NCBI RefSeq assembly: GCF_002902725.1
Contig: NZ_PPRT01000043.1
Location: 1 to 64,000 of the forward strand
Direction: 5' to 3'
From: Staphylococcus caprae
Lineage (GTDB): Bacteria > Bacillota > Bacilli > Staphylococcales > Staphylococcaceae
DNA: 64,000 bases
In this document: piece after piece, positions 1 through 9,446 of the stretch
Layout of the letters: each line of letters opens with the position of its first letter
Position numbering within the stretch: the stretch's first letter is position 1
Translations under genes and position numbers: made by a program
Notes under the pieces: generated by a model
Databases searched by the model: none
Told to the model about the DNA's origin: nothing
The model's input: only the letters and a program-made list of their open reading frames with translations

Positions 1-4
1 TATT

Positions 5-220
5 ATGTCTGGACATTATTTTATTGCTATTTTATTTATGGTAATGTATCTGATTATTCATATTATATTCTATAAGGCGCATCAAATTAAAAACGATAAA
101 ATTAGAGTTATGACTTTGTTAATCTTACCATTTCTTATGTTCTTTCTTATTATCATAACCATTCTAATAGATACTGGAATTGGCGCATTCTTGATAATTT
201 ATGGAGGGGTGGAAGTATGA
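5..220 (+). CDS. Small two-helix membrane protein, function unknown
   Basis: I do not recognise this 71-residue protein. It is almost wholly hydrophobic, with one membrane segment at about residues 5-25 and a second at about 39-66, joined by a short Lys/Arg-containing loop (residues 28-36). The start ATG lies four bases from the window edge, so no ribosome binding site can be seen and the true start could lie upstream. Its stop overlaps the start of the next gene (ATGA), which implies translational coupling and a shared role. No catalytic motif is visible. Confidence 0.6.
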   Translation: MSGHYFIAILFMVMYLIIHIIFYKAHQIKNDKIRVMTLLILPFLMFFLIIITILIDTGIGAFLIIYGGVEV

Positions 221-621
221 AGCGTATTATTTTAATGATTCTTTTTGGATTTCCATTTAACTTTCTGTATATCGCATATATGTGTAACCCTTTAGTAGAA
301 GAAAATAATCTTTTGTTTTCCTTTTCATATGTTTTAATGGGCATTGTAGCTATTATACCTATTATTATTGCCGCGCTTTACAAATGGGATAAAGATTTTT
401 GGTTATTCACAAGCTTACAATGTACCAATATATTTATCTCATGTTTATTAACGCGATTATGTATTGATTTAAAGGCTTCAGCAGAAATATTTGAAATACA
501 AGATGCTTCTGGTGCAGTTATAATGTGTTTCATGGCGCAATCAATAATTTTCGTTTTTTTTACAGGTTGGATTTCTACTGGACGAGAACTGTTTAAAATT
601 TTTAAATCTAAAAAGCAATAA
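217..621 (+). CDS. Four-helix membrane protein, function unknown
   Basis: A 134-residue integral membrane protein that I cannot assign to a family. Four hydrophobic segments are visible at about residues 4-20, 34-56, 62-82 and 102-122, and the tail is basic and Lys-rich (FKSKKQ). A strong ribosome binding site, GGAGGGG at 203-209, precedes the ATG, which overlaps the stop of the preceding small membrane protein by four bases. The two genes are therefore probably co-translated and may form a complex. No obvious terminator follows. Confidence 0.65.
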   Translation: MKRIILMILFGFPFNFLYIAYMCNPLVEENNLLFSFSYVLMGIVAIIPIIIAALYKWDKDFWLFTSLQCTNIFISCLLTRLCIDLKASAEIFEIQDASGAVIMCFMAQSIIFVFFTGWISTGRELFKIFKSKKQ

Positions 622-749
622 TGGGATAATAACATTATTTAACGATCAAACTCATTTATATATTTTAACTTTTTAACGTCTGTAATATTACGTTGCATTA
701 TTATTTTTTGTTTTTATATACTTTATTTTGTTCAAAAATAAAATTTTGC

Positions 750-790
750 TTGTAGGATTTCTTGAGGAAATCCTTTGTGTTGGGGCCCCG
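750..790 (-). repeat. STAR-like repeat fragment, reverse orientation
   Basis: The run TGTTGGGGCCCC at 778-789, preceded by the hairpin AGGATTTC-TTGAG-GAAATCCT (754-774), is the reverse complement of the central part of the longer repeat at 1734-1957 and 56286-56508. TGTTGNGGCCC is the core reported for staphylococcal STAR repeats. Only the core and its flanking hairpin survive here. Confidence 0.6.
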
Positions 791-791
791 T

Positions 792-817
792 GTTTGTTTT
801 GGAGCTTATGTGGGAAT
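792..817 (+). promoter_or_regulatory. Possible SigB-type promoter for the dehydrogenase gene
   Basis: GTTTGT at 792-797 and GGGAAT at 812-817 are separated by 14 bases and resemble the sigma-B pattern GTTTAA-N12-15-GGGTAT, with three mismatches. A start about 8 bases downstream would give a leader of roughly 25 bases before the GTG start at 850. This is inference from pattern only. Confidence 0.3.
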
Positions 818-849
818 GTGTTTTGTAAATGTAGAGGAGGTTGATTTTT

Positions 850-1719
850 GTGAGTTTATTGGATTTTCATAAGGAGATAAAAGGTTATACTCAGGATAGA
901 CAACCGGGGATTGAAGCGGATATGAATCCTAAACCAATTGCAGAGTTAGATGAATATAAAGCTGCAGGAAAGTTACAAGGTAAAGTAGCATTAATTACTG
1001 GCGGGGACTCTGGGATTGGTCGTTCAGTCGCAATCCTTTATGCGAAAGAGGGCGCAAACGTAGCGATAGGTTATTACGACGAACACCAAGATGCAGAAGA
1101 CACTGTTCGACGCTTAGAAGAATTAGGTGTCAAAGCGAAAGCTTATGCACATGACTTAAAAGATGAAAAGCAATCTAAACAACTCATTGATAATGTCGTT
1201 AAAGATTTCGGTGGATTAAATATTTTAGTAAATAATGGTGGCGTTCAATTTCCTAGAGATAACTTTGAAGACATTACACCCGATCAAGTGAAAGAAACAT
1301 TTATGACAAATATTTTCGGAATGATGTTCTTGTCACAAGCAGCTGTGCCACACTTATCAGAAGGCGATGCCATTATTAATACTACGAGTGTGACGGCTTA
1401 TAGAGGTTCTGGACATCTGATTGATTATTCTGCTACGAAAGGTGCTATTGTCTCATTTACTCGCTCTCTTGCGACAACATTAATGGAGAAAAGTATTCGT
1501 GTAAATGCTGTAGCACCTGGTCCAATTTATACGCCATTAATTCCATCTACTTTTGATGAGGAAAAGGTTGAAAATCAAGGTGGCGGTACACCTATGGGAC
1601 GTCGTGGTCAACCAGCAGAACTTGCGCCGTCTTATGTTTTCTTAGCTACACATGCTGATAGCTCTTATATCACTGGTCAAGTGATACACGTTAATGGTGG
1701 AGATTATATTACAACTTAA
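850..1719 (+). CDS. Short-chain dehydrogenase/reductase (glucose-1-dehydrogenase-like)
   Basis: A 289-residue classical SDR oxidoreductase. The NAD(P)-binding motif TGGDSGIG is at about residues 50-57, NNGG is at about 128, and the catalytic Ser-Tyr-Lys set is about Ser180, Tyr193 and Lys197 (YSATK). The N-terminal extension of about 45 residues before the Rossmann fold is typical of the YhdF/YhxC-type Firmicute enzymes, often linked to general stress; the substrate is not known. I chose the GTG at 850 because AGGAGG at 835-840 is nine bases upstream; an upstream in-frame TTG at 841 abuts that site and cannot be used efficiently. The gene is monocistronic and is followed by a hairpin within the intergenic repeat. 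Confidence 0.88.
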   Translation: MSLLDFHKEIKGYTQDRQPGIEADMNPKPIAELDEYKAAGKLQGKVALITGGDSGIGRSVAILYAKEGANVAIGYYDEHQDAEDTVRRLEELGVKAKAYAHDLKDEKQSKQLIDNVVKDFGGLNILVNNGGVQFPRDNFEDITPDQVKETFMTNIFGMMFLSQAAVPHLSEGDAIINTTSVTAYRGSGHLIDYSATKGAIVSFTRSLATTLMEKSIRVNAVAPGPIYTPLIPSTFDEEKVENQGGGTPMGRRGQPAELAPSYVFLATHADSSYITGQVIHVNGGDYITT

Positions 1720-1733
1720 TACGTTGAATTGTG

Positions 1734-1957
1734 GAGGCTGGGACATAATTAATTGTCTCAGCCTTCTTAACATATTGGCAGTAGATGTCTGAATTAAAAG
1801 TGCACTTATATCAAGCTTCTTTTAATCCTAGCCATCCTTGCCGGCGGGGCCCCAACACAGAGAATTTCTTTTTAAGAAATTCTACAAACAATGAAAGTTG
1901 GGAGAGGGACAACGAATATAATTTTGCTAAATTATATTTCTGTCCCACTCCCTTTTT
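1734..1957. repeat. Composite staphylococcal intergenic repeat, full-length copy 1
   Basis: About 225 bases with an ordered structure. First comes a hairpin, GGCTGGGACA against TTGTCTCAGCC (1736-1763). A conserved AT-rich spacer follows, then a GC-rich core CCGGCGGGGCCCC (about 1850) that contains the STAR core. Next is a small hairpin, AGAATTTC against GAAATTCT (about 1861-1883). A final long hairpin pairs GGGAGAGGGACA (1900-1911) with TGTCCCACTCCC (1941-1952) and is followed by T5. A nearly identical copy lies at 56286-56508, and degenerate fragments occur at 750, 24567, 27751 and 47314. Both end hairpins could terminate transcription. Confidence 0.8.
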
Positions 1958-1993
1958 AAAATAAATTGATTAAGCAAAGATTGAGGAATGTTT

Positions 1994-2554
1994 ATGACTG
2001 AAAAGGAAAAAATGTTAGCACATCAATGGTATGATGCAAACTTTGATGAGGAATTAAAACAAGATAGATTGAAAGCGAAGGAATTATGCTTTGATTTGAA
2101 TCACACGCGTCCAAGTGATGAAGAAAAACGAGACAGAATCATGAATGAATTATTTGGATATCAAACTGAGAACGTAGGTATCTCTATACCTTTTGATACT
2201 GACTATGGTTGGAATGTTAAATTTGGAAAAAATGTATTTATTAATACAAATTGTTATCTAATGGATGGTGGAGGTATTACATTTGGAGATAATGTCTTTA
2301 TCGGACCTAATTGTGGCTTTTATACCGCTACGCATCCTTTAAATTATAAAGAACGTAATAAAGGTTTAGAACTCGCTGAACCTATTGTCGTAGGAAGCAA
2401 TACTTGGTTTGGAGGACACGTGTCAGTGATGCCTGGCGTCACAATTGGAGACGGTAGTGTCATAGGTGCAGGTAGTGTTGTAACTAAAGATATACCTCCT
2501 AATAGTTTAGCGGTGGGTAATCCCTGTAAAGTAATCAAATCTATAGAACAATAG
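1994..2554 (+). CDS. maa: Maltose O-acetyltransferase-type hexapeptide acetyltransferase
   Basis: A 186-residue cytoplasmic acetyltransferase of the left-handed beta-helix (LbH, hexapeptide repeat) family. An N-terminal helical Mac domain (about residues 4-55, starting EKEKMLA) is followed by hexapeptide repeats. The segment [13 protein letters not shown] carries the family's catalytic His. The C-terminal coil ends [12 protein letters not shown], as in galactoside and maltose acetyltransferases, which move acetyl from acetyl-CoA to a sugar hydroxyl. The ATG at 1994 is preferred over the in-frame ATG at 1988 because GAGG at 1983-1986 nearly touches the latter. The natural acceptor sugar cannot be told from sequence. 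Confidence 0.85.
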   Translation: MTEKEKMLAHQWYDANFDEELKQDRLKAKELCFDLNHTRPSDEEKRDRIMNELFGYQTENVGISIPFDTDYGWNVKFGKNVFINTNCYLMDGGGITFGDNVFIGPNCGFYTATHPLNYKERNKGLELAEPIVVGSNTWFGGHVSVMPGVTIGDGSVIGAGSVVTKDIPPNSLAVGNPCKVIKSIEQ

Positions 2555-2717
2555 AAGCAGTGATAGAGTTTAGAATAAATTTACATTGAACATATATAAC
2601 ATTATATAAAAAAGATATATAATATTTTATGGATAAGGAAAGATAAATTTAAAGAGAAGTTTTAACACTCGCACATTTAAATTTATGTATATTAATGACA
2701 TCTAAGAAGGGAAATCT

Positions 2718-5223
2718 ATGAAAAATTTCAAAAACTTTATCGCTAATCAAAGTAGAAGAAAAATTAATTTTATTACATCTCCAATAAATATGATGAATAA
2801 ATCAAATTATAATCATCAAGTGATGACTTACGCTAAATATTATGGTGATTTAAAAGTCAATGACCATCAAATTCTATATCAAGTGAGAAATGGTAAGAAT
2901 ATTACAGGTAATCCTTATGCAATATTTCTATACTTAGTTAACCATAAAGAATATAAAAGGTTTCTTCATAAATGGGTGGTCGATTCTAAAGAAACATTGA
3001 ACTTCTATAAAAATAAATTTAAGAATTACAATAACGTAGACTTTGTCATTATAGACTCGAGTGATTATTTGAAATCACTTGCTGAAAGTAAATATTTAAT
3101 TAACGATTCAACCTTTCCCTTATATTTTGCCAAAAAGGAAAATCAAATTTACATCAACACATGGCACGGGACACCTCTGAAATATATGGGATTAGATATG
3201 GACAACAATGTACAAGGATCACAGAACATTATTAAGAATTTTTTATCCAGCGATTATATAATCAGCTCAAATAGGCATACTACAAATATATTCAAAAGCG
3301 CATTTAACCTTCATCACATCTATAATGGAGAAATTCTTGAAAAAGGATACCCCAGAATTGACTTAACATTAAAAAATCAAAAATCTCAAATTTTTAATAC
3401 ATTGAAAGATCTTATTAGTGAAAATGAAGAGAAAATATTATTATATTGTTCGACATGGCGAGGAGAAGATTTAAATAATCCAGATATAAATATAGAAAGC
3501 ATACTTAGTGAAGCAAAAGCGCTTGAAGCACATTTAAATTATAAAGTATTAGTAAAAGTACATCCTTTTATTTATGAAGAGGCTAAAAAGGATTGTGATT
3601 TGAAAAATTATTTAATTCCTGACTATGTTGATACCAACGAAGTATTAGCAATTGTTGATTTAATGGTTACAGATTATTCGAGTATTTTCTTTGATTATTT
3701 AGTAACGAATAAACCAATCATTTTTTATACTCCTGATTATGAGGACTATAAGTTCTGTAGGGAATGTATATTAATCCAAATGAATTGCCTGGTCCCGTTT
3801 GCACCCATATTGAAGATGTCATTTCTTCAATCAATAATAAAAGTTATGAAAATCATCAAATTAAAAGTAATTATGAAAAATTTAAAACGACTTATGTAAG
3901 TTTAGAAGACGGATATGCTTCTAAAAATATCGTTGAACATATTTTTAATCGAAAAGCGGAATCCCCAAAACGTAATACAACAGGAAAGAAAACAATTTTA
4001 ATTTATCCAGGTGGAATGAAAAATAATGGCATCACTACATCAATCATTAATTTATTAGAAAATATTGACTATCATCAATATGATATTACGATATTTTTGA
4101 ACTATAGTAAGAAAAAAGAAATGTTGAGCAATTTAGATAGAGTGAATCCAAATGTAAGAATTATATTTAGAAGAGGGCCATTACTTGCATCCTTAAAAGA
4201 GTGTTATAAGGTTGATTTTGTAAAACAAAGAGGGCTTCAATCATTTTTAGAAAAATTCCTCTACCCTAAAAAGGTATATCAACGAGAATTTAGAAAAATA
4301 TTTGGAGATTCTCATTTTGATTATGCTATCGATTTTAGTGGTTATTCTATGTTTTGGGCTAATCTTATTTTAGCAAGTAATGCTAAACGTAAATTAGTTT
4401 ATTTACATAGTGATATTAAAGCAGATATGGAAAGAAGAATTAATGGTGTGAGACCACATTATCAAAATTTAAAAGGTTTGGTTTCTCTTTATCCATATTT
4501 TGATAAACTCGTCAGCGTTTCCGAAGCTACGAGTCTTTTAAACAAAGAAAAAATAAATAATCCTTTATTAAGTGATAAGTATTGTTCTTCGAGAAATACG
4601 ATTAACTTAAATAAGATACACACTTTAGTAGAAGATGATTCAGATCGATTCGAGAAAAATGGTGAGTCAGTCTTAATCAATATTAAAAATGGTAATGTTC
4701 AAACAGTTGAGTTTAGTTACAATGACTTTAAAATTGTGAGCATAGGGCGACTTTCTCCTGAAAAAGGATTTGATCTACTCATTAATGCTGTTGCTAAATT
4801 AGTGCCAAAATATCCAAACATAAAGTTATATATTATGGGTGAAGGACCATTAAAAAAATCTCTACAGTCGCTTATAAAAAAATTAAAAATGAGAAACCAT
4901 GTGTTTTTATTAGGACACAGAAAAAATCCATTTTATGTGATGAAACAATCAAATTTATTTGCACTCACTTCTCATTACGAAGGACAATCAATGGTATTAT
5001 TAGAAGCTTTAACTCTAGGAGTGAATGTTCTTGCATCAGATATTGTTGCTAATAGATATGTATTAAAGGATGCAAGTATGGCACACTTGTTATCAACGAG
5101 ATAGAGGAGATTGCAAAAGGTATTGAAACATTCATATTAGGTCAAAATGAGAAATATGAAAAGTTTGATGCTGAAGCATATAATGACAAAGCTATTAAAG
5201 AATTCTATGATTTATTACAATAA
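2718..5223 (+). pseudogene. Fused CDP-glycerol glycerophosphotransferase / GT4 glycosyltransferase, two frameshifts
   Basis: The first part (to about residue 345) is a TagF-type CDP-glycerol glycerophosphotransferase with WHGTPLKYMG, LYCSTWRG, VKVHP and DYSSIFFDY. The second part is a GT-B glycosyltransferase with GGMKNNGITTSI at its start, SIGRLSPEKGFDL, and HYEGQSMVLLEAL near the end. Reading is lost at about 3758-3762, where AGGGAATG stands for the expected AGGGGAATG, and again at about 5074-5076, where AGTATGG stands for AGTTATGG. Restoring one base at each site gives one 835-residue protein ending at 5223. Such fusions add glycerol phosphate and sugars to teichoic-acid-like surface polymers. 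As written, the product stops after about 350 native residues, so activity would be lost. ATG 2718 has AAGAAGGGA upstream. A terminator follows. Confidence 0.85.
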
Positions 5224-5230
5224 AAATTAA

Positions 5231-5276
5231 AATCAAAACGGTTGGTCAGCTCATGATTCACCGTTTTGATTTTTTT
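5231..5276. terminator. Rho-independent terminator after the fused transferase gene
   Basis: AATCAAAACGG (5231-5241) pairs with CCGTTTTGATT (5261-5271), followed by a T run. It lies between convergent genes; on the minus strand the reverse hairpin ends in fewer Ts but could also serve the epimerase gene. Confidence 0.85.
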
Positions 5277-5281
5277 AATGA

Positions 5282-6217
5282 CTAATTTTTGCTATATGAC
5301 ACGTAAGCGTTAATACCACTATGAATATTAAATTGTGGTGAATAACCCAGATGCCTAAGTGGGGTAATATCTGCATATGAATGTTTGATATCACCTATTC
5401 GACATTCTTTATAAATGTGAGGAATGGTATAGCCAAAGACTTTTTCAAAGGATTTAAAAACAGCATTAAGAGATGTTTCGCTTCCAGTTCCAACATTGAA
5501 TATCCCCCCATTAGTATCTTTAGAATAAAGGACTGTCCATATTGCTGAAACTAAATCATCTATATATACAAAATCACGCGTTTGTTCACCGTCACCATAA
5601 AACGTAAATTGTTTTTTATTCATAAATTTTTCATTAAGAATTGATAAAACGCCTGAATAATCAGAGTTCGGATTTTGTTTTGGTCCATAAACATTGAAAA
5701 ATCTTAAACATACAGTAGGTACGTTATAGAGATGATGATAAATGTGAGCGTACTGTTCTCCAGAAAATTTTTGTATCGCATAAGGGGAAAGCGGGGCTAC
5801 TTTAGAATTTATCGTTGATTTAGGTAGATCAGGCAAATCGCCATACACAGCGGCAGATGATGCGAAAATAAATTTTTTAATTTGACTATCCCATTTTCGT
5901 GTAGCTTCTAATAAATTAATCGTTGCATTAATATTGGTCTCGTTTGAGATAACAGGTTTTTCAATTGTTTCAACTACACTTACCATCGCAGCTAAGTGAA
6001 AGATATAATCAAATTGTTCTTTTTTAATTAACTCTGAAACAAATGCCACATCAGTAATATCTTTTAAATAAAAATGTTCTTTAGGTATGAAAGGAATATT
6101 TTCTAATCTTCCTGTACTAAGATTATCAATGACATGCACTTCCACACCTTCATGAGTTAACCGTTCTGAAATGTGTGACCCAATAAAACCTGCGCCTCCA
6201 GTAATTAAAGCTTTCAT
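5282..6217 (-). CDS. NAD-dependent epimerase/dehydratase (UDP-glucose 4-epimerase-like)
   Basis: A 311-residue extended SDR. GGAGFIGS (residues 7-14) binds NAD, and FIFASSAAVYG supplies the catalytic Ser at about 120-121. Tyr146 and Lys150 form the YxxxK pair (SPYAIQK). RFFNVYGP and GDGEQTRDFVYIDDL are characteristic of GalE-like and UDP-GlcNAc 4-epimerase-like enzymes that act on nucleotide sugars. The length fits bacterial polysaccharide-type epimerases (about 310 residues) rather than housekeeping GalE (about 330-340). It lies convergent with the fused transferase gene and downstream of the acyltransferase, which suggests that it supplies a UDP-sugar for a surface polymer. The start ATG at 6217 has AAGGAAG upstream. 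Confidence 0.85.
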   Translation of the reverse strand: MKALITGGAGFIGSHISERLTHEGVEVHVIDNLSTGRLENIPFIPKEHFYLKDITDVAFVSELIKKEQFDYIFHLAAMVSVVETIEKPVISNETNINATINLLEATRKWDSQIKKFIFASSAAVYGDLPDLPKSTINSKVAPLSPYAIQKFSGEQYAHIYHHLYNVPTVCLRFFNVYGPKQNPNSDYSGVLSILNEKFMNKKQFTFYGDGEQTRDFVYIDDLVSAIWTVLYSKDTNGGIFNVGTGSETSLNAVFKSFEKVFGYTIPHIYKECRIGDIKHSYADITPLRHLGYSPQFNIHSGINAYVSYSKN

Positions 6218-6339
6218 AGATGCACTTCCTTAAGATGTATTGAATAATTAACACTAACATTATACTATAATATTTTTATCTAATTTAACTAAATTTCAAG
6301 GTTGAGTATTGTTGAGTTAAGGATATTTTTCATAAACTA

Positions 6340-6376
6340 AAAAAAGACAAGTTCTATATAGATAGAACTTGCCTTT
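6340..6376. terminator. Bidirectional terminator below the acyltransferase gene
   Basis: GACAAGTTCTAT (6346-6357) pairs with ATAGAACTTGCC (6362-6373). On the minus strand it is followed by a run of seven Ts, so it mainly serves the acyltransferase gene. Confidence 0.8.
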
Positions 6377-6412
6377 TATACTTTAACCGAAGAAAATTAG
6401 TCTTAATTTATT

Positions 6413-7480
6413 TTAATCCATATTATTATTTTGATAGCTTTCGTAAATATTTTCATATTTAATTTTTCCTATTCCACCTACAATGTATTTTCCAAATTTG
6501 AATAAATTAAAGAGATATCCAACTGTAATAGCTAGAGTAAGTGTAACGATGGTATTGAATAATACATTTTTAATGGGGTTACGACTCAGTAATCCTAAAT
6601 CATGAACAAAGAAATAATGAATTAAGTAGATACAATAAGAATAATTACTAATAAATACAATAAATTTTGGTACATACTTAATATAAGAAGAGAAAAGGAA
6701 AAACAATAAAATTACCATTGTTACATAAATAGGAGTGTCCACTCTTTTTGATTCTACCCATGTGCTTATACTCAATATATAATTTAAAAACATAAAAATT
6801 ATTGAGAGAAATGCTCCAATAATAATATGCCAAGTATAATCTTTGATTTTATTCATAAACGCTTCATAATAAGTTCCTATATAAAAGCCAAGCAAGAAAT
6901 AGCTCAACCATCCTATGAATATCATCCATCCCTCACGATCCTATATAGCTGCTAATATTGGATTATTAGGAGGCGATATAAAAGTTCTCATGGCCCAATA
7001 CATAGTAGTTATTAAAATTGATATTACAATCATTTTAATAGGATTTAGACCAATTAAGTATTTAGAAAATAGCCAATGTAGTAAATAAAATTGAAAAATG
7101 ATTACTATAAAATATGTAACAGCTCCTCCGTGAAACATTGTATCTCCAACATGGAAGAGATATTCATGTAAATTTTTCGGTCTAAAGTAAAAATAGGAAA
7201 TGCTTAAATTGATTATTACATAAGGTATCCCTAAATAGATTAATTTATTTTTGAAGAATCCTTTCTTTATCTTGGAACCATAATTTTTGGCTAGTAAGAA
7301 TTCTGATATAAACACGAACATAGGTGTACTAAACATTAATAATAGTTGGAATAGTCGGAGAGATGTACTATGTGGAACGTCATGCATTTTTGAAAAAGTA
7401 GTGGTAATTGAGTGGATAATTACTATACTTAAACAAGCAATGGAACGCATCCAAAAAATTACAGATGTATAAGTTTTCAT
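6413..7480 (-). pseudogene. IcaC-like membrane acyltransferase with an in-frame stop
   Basis: One 356-codon frame encodes a multi-helix acyltransferase of the Acyltransferase_3 (OafA/IcaC) type. It is interrupted by TAG at 6941-6943 (codon 180), which splits it into 179 and 175 residues. The frame does not shift: after the stop come DREGW and then the membrane segment MIFIGWLSYFLLGFYIG, which matches the IcaC pattern at this point. The N-terminal part has MRSIACLSIVIIHS with the family's His. The total of about 355 residues equals IcaC. No icaA, icaB or icaD lies nearby, so this is a paralogue, perhaps for O-acetylation or succinylation of another polymer. The downstream ATG at 6925 has no convincing binding site. 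Expressed as read, it should be inactive. Confidence 0.85.
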
Positions 7481-7801
7481 GTAGTGATACCTTTCTGAAT
7501 TTATTTTGTTTTATAAAATACTGGCCCAGTCATTAATTGTATATAATAACCTTCTTGTTTTCAACAATATTTTTTAATATAAAAAGAATTAAATATATAT
7601 ACGATAATCATATTATTGACTATGATAAATCATTTGCTGTGAACTTATTTTCAAGACTTTTCTGATAATATAAATGTAAGCGATTGCAAAATCATGTTGT
7701 TACATAGTAGAATGAAATAAATGATATGAACTATCATTTAAATGTATGTCAATGTTTTGTGATTTTTTAATAAATTTAAAATACATAGGGGGTAAATGAG
7801 A
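7481..7801. other. Intergenic region between divergent acyltransferase and rocA
   Basis: About 320 AT-rich bases with no coding potential that I can support. It should hold promoters for both divergent genes. The one element I can name is the CcpA-type operator at 7674-7689. Confidence 0.6.
7674..7689 (+). promoter_or_regulatory. Putative cre (CcpA) site upstream of rocA
   Basis: ATGTAAGCGATTGCAA matches WTGNAARCGNWWWCAW at all but one defined position. It lies about 113 bases upstream of the rocA start. Carbon repression of proline/arginine catabolism by CcpA is known in staphylococci, so the placement makes sense. Confidence 0.6.
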
Positions 7802-9346
7802 ATGGTAGTACCTTTCAAAAATGAACCTGGGATTGATTTTTCAGTTCAAGACAATGTAGATCGCTTTAATGAAGAATTGAAAAAGGTAAAAGGCCAACTT
7901 GGTCAAGATATTCCTTTAGTCATTAATGGAGAGAAAATTGATAAAAGCGACAAATTTGAGTCTTTAAACCCTGCAGATACATCTCAATTGGTTGCAAAAG
8001 TCTCTAAAGCTACAAAAGATGATGTGGAAAAGGCATTTAAAGCAGCTAATGAAGCATATCAATCATGGAAGAAATGGTCGCATAAAGATCGTGCTGAATT
8101 GTTATTACGTGTAGCAGCGATTATCCGTCGTCGCAAAGAAGAAATTTCAGCTGTTATGGTTTATGAAGCAGGTAAGCCATGGGATGAAGCGGTTGGTGAT
8201 GCTGCTGAAGGTATCGACTTCATCGAATACTATGCACGTTCAATGATGGATTTAGCAGATGGTAAACCTGTATTAGATCGTGAAGGGGAACATAACAAAT
8301 ATTTCTACAAACCAATTGGTACAGGCGTTACAATCCCGCCTTGGAACTTCCCATTTGCAATTATGGCTGGTACAACTTTAGCTCCTGTAGTTGCAGGTAA
8401 TACAGTGTTACTTAAACCTGCTGAAGACACTGTATTAACAGCATACAAATTAATCGAAATATTAGAAGAAGCTGGTCTACCTAAGGGCGTTGTCAACTTT
8501 GTCCCTGGTGATCCTAAAGACATTGGTGACTACTTAGTAGACCATAAAGACACACACTTTGTTACATTTACAGGTTCTCGTGCCACAGGTACACGTATAT
8601 ATGAACGTAGTTCAGTAGTTCAAGAAGGTCAACACTTCTTGAAACGTGTCATTGCTGAAATGGGTGGTAAAGATGCCATCGTTGTTGATGAGAACATAGA
8701 TACAGATTTAGCTGCTGAAGCGATTGTAACTTCTGCATTTGGCTTCTCAGGACAAAAATGTTCAGCATGTTCACGCGCCATTGTTCATAAAGATGTACAT
8801 GATGAAGTCCTTAAAAAAGCAGTTCAACTTACAAAAGATCTCACACTAGGTAATACTGAAAATAACACATTCATGGGACCAGTCATTAACCAAAAGCAAT
8901 TCGACAAAATTAAAAATTATATCGAAATTGGTAAAGATGAAGGCCAATTAGAACAAGGTGGAGGCACTGATGATTCAACAGGTTACTTCATTGAACCAAC
9001 TATCTTCTCAGGTCTTAAATCTTCTGACCGTATCATGCAAGAAGAAATCTTCGGACCAGTTGTTGGATTTATTAAAGTAGATAATTTCGATGAAGCCATC
9101 GATGTAGCGAATGACACAGAATATGGCTTAACTGGTGCTGTGATTACTAATAACCGTGAACATTGGATTAAAGCTGTGAACGAATATGATGTAGGTAACT
9201 TATATCTCAACCGTGGTTGTACTGCTGCAGTTGTTGGTTACCATCCATTTGGTGGCTTTAAAATGTCTGGTACAGATGCAAAAACAGGCAGCCCTGACTA
9301 CTTATTAAACTTCTTAGAACAAAAAGTTGTTTCTGAAATGTTCTAA
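7802..9346 (+). CDS. rocA: 1-pyrroline-5-carboxylate dehydrogenase
   Basis: A 514-residue NAD-dependent aldehyde dehydrogenase that oxidises L-glutamate 5-semialdehyde (pyrroline-5-carboxylate) to glutamate, the last step of proline and arginine breakdown. Landmarks are [12 protein letters not shown] in the coenzyme domain (about 179), FTGSRATG (about 256), general base Glu286 in IAEMGGKDA and nucleophile Cys320 in [18 protein letters not shown] and [13 protein letters not shown] near the C-terminus are diagnostic of the RocA/PutA group. I start at ATG 7802 because AGGGGGT (7787-7793) is eight bases upstream; the in-frame ATG at 7796 is only two bases from it. The length equals other staphylococcal RocA proteins. 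Confidence 0.95.
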   Translation: MVVPFKNEPGIDFSVQDNVDRFNEELKKVKGQLGQDIPLVINGEKIDKSDKFESLNPADTSQLVAKVSKATKDDVEKAFKAANEAYQSWKKWSHKDRAELLLRVAAIIRRRKEEISAVMVYEAGKPWDEAVGDAAEGIDFIEYYARSMMDLADGKPVLDREGEHNKYFYKPIGTGVTIPPWNFPFAIMAGTTLAPVVAGNTVLLKPAEDTVLTAYKLIEILEEAGLPKGVVNFVPGDPKDIGDYLVDHKDTHFVTFTGSRATGTRIYERSSVVQEGQHFLKRVIAEMGGKDAIVVDENIDTDLAAEAIVTSAFGFSGQKCSACSRAIVHKDVHDEVLKKAVQLTKDLTLGNTENNTFMGPVINQKQFDKIKNYIEIGKDEGQLEQGGGTDDSTGYFIEPTIFSGLKSSDRIMQEEIFGPVVGFIKVDNFDEAIDVANDTEYGLTGAVITNNREHWIKAVNEYDVGNLYLNRGCTAAVVGYHPFGGFKMSGTDAKTGSPDYLLNFLEQKVVSEMF

Positions 9347-9358
9347 ATAAAAATAATT

Positions 9359-9423
9359 TAGCCGTCATGATGAAGGTGAAACGCGTTCAATTACGTTCTA
9401 TTCTTCAAATGACGGCTATTTTA
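9359..9423. terminator. Terminator of rocA
   Basis: TAGCCGTCAT (9359-9368) pairs with ATGACGGCTA (9409-9418), followed by TTTTAT. The loop is long (40 bases). Confidence 0.75.
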
Positions 9424-9446
9424 TATCACTTTTAATTGTAGATGGC

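Noticed and set aside
3764-5104. Independent glycosyltransferase gene starting at 3764
   Set aside because: Its first 50 residues (NELPGPVCTHIEDVI and so on) are the C-terminus of the TagF-like domain, and no ribosome binding site precedes 3764.
6413-7480. Two separate acyltransferase genes
   Set aside because: The two frames are the same frame separated by one TAG, and together have the length and motif order of one IcaC-type protein. The second has no convincing binding site.
2718-7480. A complete new surface-polymer biosynthesis system
   Set aside because: The genes belong to known families and two of the three are broken here, so a novel system cannot be supported from this window.
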